Source of the DNA: Parahaliea aestuarii
Lineage (GTDB): Bacteria > Pseudomonadota > Gammaproteobacteria > Pseudomonadales > Halieaceae
Direction: 5' to 3'
Length of the DNA: 64,000 nucleotides
Assembly: GCF_008064635.1 (NCBI RefSeq)
Contig: NZ_VRYZ01000001.1
Span: 868,001-932,000, forward strand
The translations under genes were made by a program, and so were the position numbers. The notes beneath the pieces were generated by a model. That model saw nothing but the letters and a program-made list of their open reading frames with translations, was not told the DNA's origin and searched no databases. The first letter of the stretch is position 1. Each line of letters starts with the position of its first letter. Shown in pieces: positions 26,248-33,993 of this stretch.

Positions 26248-27744
26248 TCAGTTCGCTTTTTTGTGGGTGCTTGAAGCCGTGCCGGAACCGCTGCTGGCGG
26301 CTTTGGGGCGAGGGCGGGTGGCCGCCGTTTTCTTCGCCCCGGACGCTGCCGCTGTGCGATTGGCACGGGGAAGGTAGATCGCTTCCAGTTCCTCCAGCGC
26401 CTGGCCGGTGTAGATCGCCAGTTTCTGCATGTGTGGCAGCGTGTCCCGGCAACCGGAGAATCCGAAGGTCATGGTGCCGGCATAGCTGTAGCAGGTGATA
26501 TTGAGCGCCTGCCCATGGGTAACCGCCGAAACGGGGTACATGGCTTCCAGTCGCGCGCCGCGGAAATACAGGGGTTCCTGTGGCCCGGGTACATTGGACA
26601 CGGTGACGTTGAAGACCGGACGGGTCCTGCCTTCCAGGCCGGCAATCATCTGCAGGCCGTATGGCGTCATAAGGGCCATGGAAAATTTTTCGATGGAATC
26701 ACGTGGCAGGCCCTGCAGCACCGCCTTGGCACCCCGGGTGGAAGTGGCGATTGCCTGCAGTCGGCGCATTGGGTCGGCCACGTTGGTGGCGAGGTCGGCG
26801 ATGATGAAACTGACGGCCGAGCCTGCTCCCTGGTCATCCGCTGTGCGCAGGGACACCGGAATGCCGGCGGTAAGAGGTCGCCCGGGTAGCGCACCCAGTT
26901 CCTTGAGGAAGGTCCGCAGGGCGCCCGCACAGAGTGCAAGTATGATGTCGTTCACCGTGCACTCGGCCAGTTTAGACAGGCGCTTGATGCGGTCGAACTG
27001 GTAGAGCTGCGTGGCAAAGCGTCGCTGGCCCTGGATGCGGTGATTGAGGATGGAGACCGGTGTCTGGAACGGCAGCACCACGTGGTCATCGGCCTGCTGC
27101 GAAGCGCGCAATAGCTTGACGAGACCGCGCCCGACGTTGGCGAAGGACGCCACAGTGCCTGGCAGCGAACGCAGTGTATGGAATACAGAGCGATGCGGCT
27201 TCAGCTTCATGCCGGCGCTGGGGGCATGGGCGCTCCATAAGGCAGGCGTATCCACGTCCTCCGGGCTGGTGGACATGGACCGCTGCAGCATGCGGATGCC
27301 GGCGATACCGTCGACCATGGAGTGATGCATCTTGAAGTAGACGGCGAAGCTGTTGTCCTGCAGATTCTCGATGACGTGGTATTCCCACAGGGGGCGCGCC
27401 AGGTCCATGGGATTACTGTGCAGGCGTGAAATCAGCATGCCCAGCTCCCGTTCGCCGCCCGGTCTTGGCAGGGCGTGATGGCGCACGTGAAATTCCATGT
27501 CGAGGTCGTAGTCGCGGATCCAGGTCGGTGGGGAGAGTACGCGCAGTGCCGGGTTTTGCAGGCGGCGATTGAAGGGGTCGGCGAAGTCTGTTGAGTCGCG
27601 CAGCGCTGCGACCAGATCATGCATGTAGTTGTCACCGGCGTTGGTCGGCAGCGTGTAGATCAGCAGCGTGGCGACATGCATGGGGCGCTCGCGGCTCTCC
27701 ATCATCAGCCAGGACGCATCTGAAGCGTTAACTCTCTCGTTCAT
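26248..27744 (-). CDS. wax ester synthase/diacylglycerol acyltransferase (WS/DGAT) family protein
   Basis: A 498-residue WS/DGAT protein. The catalytic motif HHSMVDG is at residues 140-146, preceded by PLW at 118-120 and followed by a C-terminal domain with NVTVSNVPGPQEPLYFRG. The enzyme joins acyl-CoA to an alcohol or diacylglycerol to make storage lipid, or here perhaps to an alcohol derived from the island substrate (inferred). The last 38 or so residues are low-complexity Ala/Lys/Ser/Thr, an unusual basic tail that might bind lipid droplets or membranes. It lies 23 bases after the upstream SDR on the minus strand. Confidence 0.92.
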   Translation of the reverse strand: MNERVNASDASWLMMESRERPMHVATLLIYTLPTNAGDNYMHDLVAALRDSTDFADPFNRRLQNPALRVLSPPTWIRDYDLDMEFHVRHHALPRPGGERELGMLISRLHSNPMDLARPLWEYHVIENLQDNSFAVYFKMHHSMVDGIAGIRMLQRSMSTSPEDVDTPALWSAHAPSAGMKLKPHRSVFHTLRSLPGTVASFANVGRGLVKLLRASQQADDHVVLPFQTPVSILNHRIQGQRRFATQLYQFDRIKRLSKLAECTVNDIILALCAGALRTFLKELGALPGRPLTAGIPVSLRTADDQGAGSAVSFIIADLATNVADPMRRLQAIATSTRGAKAVLQGLPRDSIEKFSMALMTPYGLQMIAGLEGRTRPVFNVTVSNVPGPQEPLYFRGARLEAMYPVSAVTHGQALNITCYSYAGTMTFGFSGCRDTLPHMQKLAIYTGQALEELEAIYLPRANRTAAASGAKKTAATRPRPKAASSGSGTASSTHKKAN

Positions 27745-27767
27745 GGGAACACCTCATCCTCTCTGTG

Positions 27768-28559
27768 CTACAGAGCTGTCATACCGCCGTCGATTGAGAA
27801 AGCCGCCCCGGTCGCGAAGCGCGATTCGTCAGATAGCAGGTAGGCGGTGATTGCGGCGATGTCCTCCGGTGTGCCCATACGCCCTATCGGGTGTACCGAG
27901 AGAAAAGCGGCGAGTGTCGCCTCGGGATCCTCGACCTGGGACAGGACCTTGTCCACGATCGGCGTGCGAATGATACCGGGATGTACGCTGTTGCAGCGGA
28001 TGCCGTATGCGGAACGGGCGCAGTGCAGCGCCACGGATTTGGTCATCATCGTCACTGCCGCCTTGGCGGAATTGTAGCCCACCAGGTCGGGATCGGCTTT
28101 CAGCCCGGCCGCGGACGACATGTTGACGATGGAGCCTCCCGTGGTTTTCATCAATGCTATGCCGGCCTTGCAGCCGAGAAAGACACCGATCACATCGACT
28201 TCGAGCTCGTGCCGCAGGTCCGCGACATCGAGTTCCTCTATCGATCCCATGGTGGTAATGCCGGCGTTGTTGACCACGCCATCCAGCCGGCCCCACTGGC
28301 TGCGAACCTGGTCGCAGCAGCGCTGCCAGTCGCCTTCGCTGGTCACGTCCAGTGGTATGGCGATCGCCATGTCTCCCAGCGTCTCCGCGGCCGCTTCCGC
28401 ACCTGCCGCGTCCAGGTCGCAAATTGCCACGCGAGCGCCTTCGGCGACAATCCGCCGGGCGATGGCCAGGCCCAGTCCGGACGCGGCTCCGGTGACCAGT
28501 ATGTGGTGCCCCGCCAGACGGTCGACGTGGGGGCGGAGTGCCTGCGAGTCATTGTTCAT
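27768..28559 (-). CDS. SDR family NAD(P)-dependent oxidoreductase
   Basis: A 263-residue classical SDR with VTGAASGLGLAIARR, NNAGIT, serines in NMSSAAG before the catalytic YNSAK, and FATGAAFSIDGG at the end. It is closest in pattern to 3-alpha/7-alpha hydroxysteroid dehydrogenase-type SDRs, but these motifs are shared widely, so specificity is not claimed. It is the second gene of a minus-strand set (Rieske oxygenase, SDR, acyltransferase, ferredoxin) with short gaps of 63, 23 and 21 bases, suggesting one transcript. Confidence 0.9.
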   Translation of the reverse strand: MNNDSQALRPHVDRLAGHHILVTGAASGLGLAIARRIVAEGARVAICDLDAAGAEAAAETLGDMAIAIPLDVTSEGDWQRCCDQVRSQWGRLDGVVNNAGITTMGSIEELDVADLRHELEVDVIGVFLGCKAGIALMKTTGGSIVNMSSAAGLKADPDLVGYNSAKAAVTMMTKSVALHCARSAYGIRCNSVHPGIIRTPIVDKVLSQVEDPEATLAAFLSVHPIGRMGTPEDIAAITAYLLSDESRFATGAAFSIDGGMTAL

Positions 28560-28622
28560 TATTTGCGCCTGGTAGCGGGTGAATGCCGGCCCGCAGGTAC
28601 AGGCGCCGGCATAGTCGCCAAT

Positions 28623-29951
28623 TTACTCAGCCATGTAATCATCCAGCACCTCGTGGAAGTGCTGCACGCGCCGCTCCTGGTGAGGCAGGTAGTAGCCCTG
28701 GAATCCGGCCGATGCCAGGCCCCGTTGCTGGGCATTGCCCACGCTCAGGTCCTGGTCGGCGGTGGTGCCGAGGGTCTTTTCGCCGTAGCGGACATACTCG
28801 TGCTCGGCGTCTTCCACCGGCAGGTCCGGGCCACCGGCGGGGGAGGGGGTGGTGTCCTGGCCTTCGACCTTGTTCACCAGCCACCAGTGATCAAACAGGC
28901 ACTTGCCCGGATCGGTGGGGTGCGGGCGCGGTCGCAGCAGCTGCATACCATCGGGGCCCGCGGTCAGGACGTTGTTCGGAAAGATGTTGTAGATCACGTA
29001 ATCGGTGAGCTGGTAGTCCGCCAGGTGCTCGTAGTGCAGGTAGCCTTTTTCCTTGCTCTGTTCGCGTTTCCTGTTCTGCACATCGACGCGCAGCTTCTTC
29101 CAGCTGTCGCGACCAATGTATTCGTTGCTGTCGATACCCCAGCTGGCCACCATACTCACCAGGGGCTCATCGATGGTGTCAGAGGAGAACTGCTTCGATG
29201 GCAGGAAGGCCGGGAACCAGCCGCGATTGTGGCCGTTCTCGAGGAGGTCGAACTGGCAGTCCTCGTAGTCTGCGGCAATATAGGGGATCAGCTCCGGGTG
29301 CAGGGTCTTGACGTGATAGGCCTCGTTGAAGTTGTCGGTGATGATCTTCCAGTTGCACTCGGCCTCTGCGGTCATATCCAGCACGCGCACCATTTCCTCG
29401 CAGCGATAGGATTCGAGTTCCTGCACCACGGTTTCACCGAGAAAGTCCTTCAGTGAGGGGGCGTCTTCGTCCAGGTTGAACCAGATGAAGCCAAACCGCT
29501 CCTCGCAGCGAATTTCCTTGAGGCGCGCTTTGCCGCAGGGGCTGCCCTGGGGGAAGTCCTCCTCGTCCGGCACCGCGGTAACAATGCCCTCAGTATTGAA
29601 CTGCCAGCCGTGGTAGGGGCACTGAAAGCGCTTGGTGTGGCCCTCTGGCGCCTCGGTAATGCGCGTGCCGCGGTGCGGGCAGGAATTGTGGAAGGCGCGC
29701 ACTACGCCGTCTTCCTGGCGCATCATGATGATGGACTCGTGGCCGAGTTCTGTCATCAGGTAGTCGCCGTGATCCGGCATCTGGTAGGCGACCCCGCCGA
29801 TGTTCCATACCCGGTTCCACATCTGCTGCAGCTCGCGGCGAAGATAGTCCGGGCAGGTATAGCGATCGGCGGTTACCGGCGAGCCTCGCAACTCGGGTTC
29901 CGGGTGCTTGGGAGGGCACTGGAGGTCGGACTGTAATAGGGCGCTGGTCAT
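28623..29951 (-). CDS. Rieske [2Fe-2S] ring-hydroxylating oxygenase, alpha subunit
   Basis: A 442-residue oxygenase. ATG 29951 is chosen because CAGGAGCC precedes it; an upstream in-frame start adds 11 residues without a ribosome site. Rieske ligands are C91-x-H93 and C111-x2-H114. The iron site is around DNFNEAYHVKTLH, with H213 and H218 as ligands and E210 in the bridging position. It heads the minus-strand operon with SDR, WS/DGAT and ferredoxin genes. Its promoter overlaps operator C. It probably makes the initial hydroxylation of the island substrate or of a later ring intermediate, using the ferredoxin at 25906 or 4445 (inferred). Confidence 0.92.
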   Translation of the reverse strand: MTSALLQSDLQCPPKHPEPELRGSPVTADRYTCPDYLRRELQQMWNRVWNIGGVAYQMPDHGDYLMTELGHESIIMMRQEDGVVRAFHNSCPHRGTRITEAPEGHTKRFQCPYHGWQFNTEGIVTAVPDEEDFPQGSPCGKARLKEIRCEERFGFIWFNLDEDAPSLKDFLGETVVQELESYRCEEMVRVLDMTAEAECNWKIITDNFNEAYHVKTLHPELIPYIAADYEDCQFDLLENGHNRGWFPAFLPSKQFSSDTIDEPLVSMVASWGIDSNEYIGRDSWKKLRVDVQNRKREQSKEKGYLHYEHLADYQLTDYVIYNIFPNNVLTAGPDGMQLLRPRPHPTDPGKCLFDHWWLVNKVEGQDTTPSPAGGPDLPVEDAEHEYVRYGEKTLGTTADQDLSVGNAQQRGLASAGFQGYYLPHQERRVQHFHEVLDDYMAE

Positions 29952-30035
29952 CGGTTGGCTCCTGCTGGCTTTGGGCCAGTTCAATTATCGGTATAGGCAG
30001 CCGGCGGCTATGGGCTCCGTACATCAAGCAGCAAG

Positions 30036-30062
30036 ATTATCAGTGCGTATTTAAAAAAACAA
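30036..30062 (-). promoter_or_regulatory. candidate promoter of the second Rieske operon
   Basis: Minus-strand TTGTTT (30057-30062) followed after 15 bases by GATAAT (30036-30041). The -35 sequence TTGTTT is the same as in the promoters at 3189 and 4383, and again it lies at the edge of the shared palindrome. Confidence 0.5.
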
Positions 30063-30077
30063 TGACGATTGTATTTT
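30056..30077. promoter_or_regulatory. candidate operator C, shared palindrome
   Basis: Core CAATGACGATTG (arms CAAT/ATTG) with four A before and TATTTT after. It overlaps the -35 box of the Rieske operon promoter. It marks the right-hand end of the catabolic island; the next gene is housekeeping. Confidence 0.6.
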
Positions 30078-30132
30078 ATGAAGTGGCGGTAAGGGGAGCG
30101 AAGATACCCGCCGGCTTGCTCAGTGCGCCCGC

Positions 30133-30921
30133 TCAGCCCTGGGCGTTAACGGCCTGTCCGTGAACGCCGGCGCTGTCTTCGCCCATCAGGTAAAGGTAGG
30201 CGTGCATGATGTCTGCCGGTGCGGGATTGCTTGCGGGGTTCTCCGCCGGGTAGGCGGCCCGGCGCATGGCGGTGTTGGTGCCGCCGGGGTTGAGGCTGTT
30301 TACCCGCACCCTGGAGGTGTTTTCCTGCTCCGCCGCCAGCACCTGCATCAGGCCTTCGGTAGCGAATTTGGAGACCGCATAGGCGCCCCAGAAAGCCTTG
30401 CCGCGGCGACCGACACCGGAGGAGGTAAAGATCAGCGATGCGTCGGGGGCACGCTGCAACAGGGGTAGCAGGTAGCGGGTCAGCAGGAACTGGGCGTTGA
30501 CGTTGACCTGCATCACTTCTTCCCAGGCTCTCCAGGTGGCGCTGTCGATCGGGCGACGTTCGCCGAGCACGCTGGCGTTGAGCAACAGGCCGTCGAGGTG
30601 GCCGAAGTTTTCCTCAATGGCCTGGGCCAGTTCCCGATAGGACGGTTCTTCGGCGCTGGCAAGGTCCAGCGGAAAGATCGCCGGCTGCGGGTGGCCCGCG
30701 GCCTCGATGGCATCGTAGACCGTTTCCAGTTTTTCGACCGTGCGCCCCAGCAGGATTACGGTGGCACCGTGGGCTGCGTAGGCCTCGGCTGCGGCGCGGC
30801 CAATGCCGTCGCCGGCGCCGGTGACCAGGATTTTTTTGCCCGCAAGCAGGTCGGGGCGTGGTTGGTAATCGGCGGGAGCGGTGGTAGTCGGGTTCAAAAC
30901 AATCCTCGCAGCCGGCATCAA
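30133..30921 (-). CDS. yciK: YciK family SDR oxidoreductase
   Basis: A 262-residue SDR with VTGAGDGIGRAAAEAYAAHG, LNASVLGERRPID in place of NNAG, the active-site YAVSKFATEGLMQVLAAE and the short C-terminus typical of YciK. YciK sits beside gph and ubiG in many gammaproteobacteria, which supports the name. Its substrate is unknown. It is the last gene of the mtaD-ubiG-gph-yciK operon on the minus strand. The codon use and neighbours are those of the core genome, so the catabolic island ends just downstream of it. Confidence 0.88.
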   Translation of the reverse strand: MMPAARIVLNPTTTAPADYQPRPDLLAGKKILVTGAGDGIGRAAAEAYAAHGATVILLGRTVEKLETVYDAIEAAGHPQPAIFPLDLASAEEPSYRELAQAIEENFGHLDGLLLNASVLGERRPIDSATWRAWEEVMQVNVNAQFLLTRYLLPLLQRAPDASLIFTSSGVGRRGKAFWGAYAVSKFATEGLMQVLAAEQENTSRVRVNSLNPGGTNTAMRRAAYPAENPASNPAPADIMHAYLYLMGEDSAGVHGQAVNAQG

Positions 30922-30936
30922 ACCGGACTTTGCATG

Positions 30937-31605
30937 CTAAATGATCAGGCCCTGCAACTCGGTGCTGCAGGCAACCGAGGCGTTTGCCCCCCAGCTGCCG
31001 GGGTCGTCGTCCGCCTCGATATAGCCGTAAAGGGCGGCGATGGTGCGCATGCCGGCGCGACGGCCGGCCTCGATGTCGCGGCGATGATCGCCGATGTAGA
31101 TGGTGCGCGCCGGACTGCAGCCGAGCTGGCGGCAGGCCAGGTAGAGAGATTCCGGATGGGGTTTGCGCTCTTTGACATCGTCCGGGCAGACCACGCTGCC
31201 GGCGGCGGGGCTCAGCGCCAGCGCTGCCAGCAGGGGCTCGGTATAGGCCCGCGGTTTGTTGGTGGATATTCCCCAGCCAATGCCGCGCTCGCCGAGTTCC
31301 ACCAGCAGTTCGGCAATGCCGGGGTAGGGCACGGCGGTGGTGCCGAGCACCTCGCTGTAGAGATCCAGCAGGCGCAGGCGCTTGCGCTCGAATTCAGCCG
31401 CTGATTCGTCGATGCCCAGGGCCAGCTGTACCAGCGCCCGTGCACCGTTGGACACCGAGGCGCGGATGCGCTGCTCTTCCAGCGGCGGCAGGTCGTGTTC
31501 GGCGCGCAGGGCCTGCACCACCACCACGAATTCGCTGGCGGTGTCGATCAGGGTGCCGTCGAGATCGAACAATACCGCCTCCAGCGGCTGCTTGCGCGCG
31601 CTCAA
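30937..31605 (-). CDS. gph: phosphoglycolate phosphatase, HAD family
   Basis: A 222-residue HAD hydrolase with the nucleophile motif [13 protein letters not shown], motif [23 protein letters not shown] and motif [15 protein letters not shown]. It dephosphorylates 2-phosphoglycolate made during DNA repair, and related phosphosugars. There is no ATG or GTG near the start; TTG 31605 overlaps the ubiG stop as TTGA and gives the usual family length, so it is taken as the start. Translational coupling to ubiG is likely. In proteobacteria the position after ubiG is typical; the paralogous N-acetylmuramic-acid-6-phosphate phosphatase MupP has the same neighbourhood in Pseudomonas and is a real alternative. 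Confidence 0.85.
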   Translation of the reverse strand: MSARKQPLEAVLFDLDGTLIDTASEFVVVVQALRAEHDLPPLEEQRIRASVSNGARALVQLALGIDESAAEFERKRLRLLDLYSEVLGTTAVPYPGIAELLVELGERGIGWGISTNKPRAYTEPLLAALALSPAAGSVVCPDDVKERKPHPESLYLACRQLGCSPARTIYIGDHRRDIEAGRRAGMRTIAALYGYIEADDDPGSWGANASVACSTELQGLII

Positions 31606-32342
31606 AGGGGCTTCTCCGCACGCAGCATGTAGTTCACCGAGACGTCCGTCGGGTGCAGGCGGTAGTGCTTTGTGAGCGGGTTGTAGGTGAGGCCGGTGGT
31701 CTCGCGCAGCAGCAGGCCGGCGTCGCGGATCCAGCCCGCCAGTTCCGAAGGCTTGATGAACTTGCTGTATTCGTGGGTGCCGGCGGGCAGCAGTTTCAGC
31801 AGGTACTCGGCGCCGACAATGGCGAAGGCGAAGGCCTTGGGGTTGCGGTTGATGGTGGAGAAGTAGAGGCTGCCGCCGGGGCGCGCCAGCTCGGCGCAGG
31901 CGGCCACGACAGAGGCCGGGTCCGGTACGTGTTCCAGCATTTCCAGGCAGCACACGACATCGAAAGCCCCCGGTTCTGATTCCGCCAGCGACTCCGCCGT
32001 GCTCTGGCGGTAGTCGACTTCCACCCCGGATTCCAGTTGGTGGATGCGCGCGACGGCCAGCGGCGCCTCGCCCATGTCGATGCCGGTGACACTCGCTCCG
32101 CGCTGGGCCATGGCCTCCGCCAGGATGCCGCCGCCACAGCCGACATCCACCAGTCGTTTGCCGCCGACCGGCGAGTGCTGGTCGATGAAATTGGCGCGCA
32201 GTGGGTTGATGTCGTGGAGGGGGCGGAATTCGCTGTTGCGATCCCACCAGCGCGACGCCAGGGCCTCGAACTTGGCGATTTCCTCGGGGTCCACGTTCTG
32301 TGCCCCCGCCGTATCCCGGGTTTCAGTTTGCTGTTGGCTCAT
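31602..32342 (-). CDS. ubiG: ubiquinone biosynthesis O-methyltransferase UbiG
   Basis: A 246-residue SAM-dependent methyltransferase. It has the UbiG signature [29 protein letters not shown] at residues about 25-53 (typical WWD and LHxINPLR blocks), the SAM motif [15 protein letters not shown], and [11 protein letters not shown]. It carries out the two O-methylation steps of ubiquinone synthesis. Its ATG overlaps the upstream mtaD stop codon (ATGA), and its stop overlaps the gph start, so the genes are translationally coupled. Confidence 0.95.
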   Translation of the reverse strand: MSQQQTETRDTAGAQNVDPEEIAKFEALASRWWDRNSEFRPLHDINPLRANFIDQHSPVGGKRLVDVGCGGGILAEAMAQRGASVTGIDMGEAPLAVARIHQLESGVEVDYRQSTAESLAESEPGAFDVVCCLEMLEHVPDPASVVAACAELARPGGSLYFSTINRNPKAFAFAIVGAEYLLKLLPAGTHEYSKFIKPSELAGWIRDAGLLLRETTGLTYNPLTKHYRLHPTDVSVNYMLRAEKPL

Positions 32343-33679
32343 GCCGCACTGTTCCTGTGTGTTGCGATGCGCCCGCGCCAGTCCTGTACCCGGCTGGCGA
32401 GGGCGCTGGTATTGATGGTGGTGAGCTGGCGGTCGCGCAGCAGGGGGCGACCGCCCACCCAGCTGTGGCTGACCTCACTGCCGTTACAGGCATAGACAAC
32501 CTGCGACAGCGGGTTGTGCACCGGCTGGGTGGCCGGCCCGGATAGATCCACGGCGATGATGTCGGCCAGTTTGCCCACTTCCAGGCTGCCCACCTGCTCG
32601 TCGATGCCCAGCGCCCGGGCGCCGCCGAGGGTCGCCATTTCCAGCACGGCAGCCGCGGGCAGGGCACTGGCATCGGCGTCGCTGACCTTGGCCAGCAGGG
32701 CCGCGGCCTGCATCTCCGCGAACAGGTTGAGGCTGTTATTGCTGGCTGCGCCGTCCGAACCCAGGGCCAGGTTGATGCCGCTCGCACGGAGTTTTTCGCT
32801 GGGGCAGATCCCCGAGCCCAGCTTCATGTTGGAGCGCGGGCAGTGCACCACATGGGCCCCGGTGGCGACCAGCAGCTCGATGTCCTGCTGGCCGAGATCG
32901 GTCATGTGCACGCACTGGGCGCGGGGGCTCAACAGGCCGAGGCGGTCCAGGGTATCAATGGGGCGCTCGCCGGTGGCCTCCACCGCCTGCAGCACTTCCG
33001 CTGCCGTTTCGTGCAGGTGAATCTGGACCGGCAGGTCCAGCTCGGCGGCGAGGGTGGCGACCCGTGCCAGGTCGGCCTCCGGCACGGTGTAGGTGGCGTG
33101 GGGGCCGAAAACCACGCTGATGCGCTCGTCGTGCTTGAGGCTGTCGCGCAGCGCCAGCCCCTTGCTGATGCATTCGCCGGCATCCCGCGCCCAGGCGGTC
33201 TGGAAGCCGATGACGGGGATGGACAGCTGGCAGCGCATGCCGGCGGCCTGCACCGCTTCGGCCGCCGCTTCCGGAAAGAAATACATGTCGCTGAAGGTGG
33301 TGGTGCCGCAGCGGATCATTTCCGCCATCGCCAGTTCAGTGCCGTCGGCGACGAACTCGGCGCTGACATGGGCGGCCTCCGCCGGCCAGATGTGCTGTTC
33401 CAGCCAGGGCATCAGCGGCTGGTCGTCGGCGTAGCCGCGCAGCAGGCTCATGGCGGCGTGGCCGTGGGCATTGATAAGCCCGGGCAGCAGGACTTGCCCC
33501 GGTAATTCCAGCTCTTCCTGTGCCTGCCAGCCGGCAAGCTCCGCCCGCGGCGCCAGGGCGACGATACGGCCGTCGCGCATGGCCAGGCTGTGGCCGGTGA
33601 GCACCTCTCCCGCCGGTTGCACCGGGATGATCCAGTCGGGGTGGAGGAGGACGTCTGCAATCTTGCCGGGGCTGCTCAT
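32339..33679 (-). CDS. mtaD: TRZ/ATZ family amidohydrolase; 5-methylthioadenosine/S-adenosylhomocysteine deaminase type
   Basis: A 446-residue amidohydrolase. Visible are the first metal site [17 protein letters not shown], the [10 protein letters not shown] metal histidine block, [13 protein letters not shown] and [15 protein letters not shown]. This pattern fits the MtaD/TRZ-ATZ group that deaminates 5'-methylthioadenosine and S-adenosylhomocysteine. ATG 33679 is preferred over longer in-frame starts because only it gives the family N-terminus. In Pseudomonas and relatives the gene is next to ubiG opposite gyrA, as here, which ties SAH removal to the methyltransferase. It is the first gene of the minus-strand operon. 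Confidence 0.9.
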   Translation of the reverse strand: MSSPGKIADVLLHPDWIIPVQPAGEVLTGHSLAMRDGRIVALAPRAELAGWQAQEELELPGQVLLPGLINAHGHAAMSLLRGYADDQPLMPWLEQHIWPAEAAHVSAEFVADGTELAMAEMIRCGTTTFSDMYFFPEAAAEAVQAAGMRCQLSIPVIGFQTAWARDAGECISKGLALRDSLKHDERISVVFGPHATYTVPEADLARVATLAAELDLPVQIHLHETAAEVLQAVEATGERPIDTLDRLGLLSPRAQCVHMTDLGQQDIELLVATGAHVVHCPRSNMKLGSGICPSEKLRASGINLALGSDGAASNNSLNLFAEMQAAALLAKVSDADASALPAAAVLEMATLGGARALGIDEQVGSLEVGKLADIIAVDLSGPATQPVHNPLSQVVYACNGSEVSHSWVGGRPLLRDRQLTTINTSALASRVQDWRGRIATHRNSAA

Positions 33680-33993
33680 GTGCTCATTCCGGGGCGCCTG
33701 GGCGGCCGCACCTGGTCGATAATCGGTTAAAAAACAGGCGCCTGTTCCGCGCCGGCGCCTTTTTCCTGCGGCGCCGAATGCGCCAGCGCGGCAGTATAAC
33801 CGTAAATGGCCCGCCGCCGCCCCGGGTTGGGGGCAAAACGGCAAAAACATGGCGGCTGAAGGGGTTCTTCCGTATAATCGCGGGTTTGCGTCGGGGGCCG
33901 TGCAATGCCGGCCGAGGCCAGCATCAGCGTCCTCTGGCTCCGCTCCCGCGCCGAGAATAAAACCTCGCTTTTCGCTGAAGGAATTCGCTGTAA
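33680..33993. other. divergent regulatory region between mtaD and gyrA
   Basis: 314 bases without a gene. A near-palindrome with GGCGCC arms between an A-run and TTTTT lies at about 33730-33763 and could act as a hairpin in the mtaD leader. A perfect TATAAT stands at 33873-33878 on the plus strand, a likely gyrA -10 box with a poor -35 (TGGCGG at 33850), which is usual for supercoiling-controlled gyrase promoters. Confidence 0.5.
33873..33878 (+). promoter_or_regulatory. -10 box of the gyrA promoter
   Basis: A perfect TATAAT 116 bases before the gyrA ATG, with no good -35 box 16-18 bases upstream. A GC-rich stretch follows directly. This layout suits promoters that are induced by relaxation of the DNA, as known for gyrA in enterobacteria; the link is inferred. 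Confidence 0.5.

Noticed and set aside
30937-32247. A 436-codon frame covering gph and most of ubiG
   Set aside because: Only the last 222 codons encode the HAD phosphatase; the upstream part is a shadow of ubiG, and the true start is TTG 31605.
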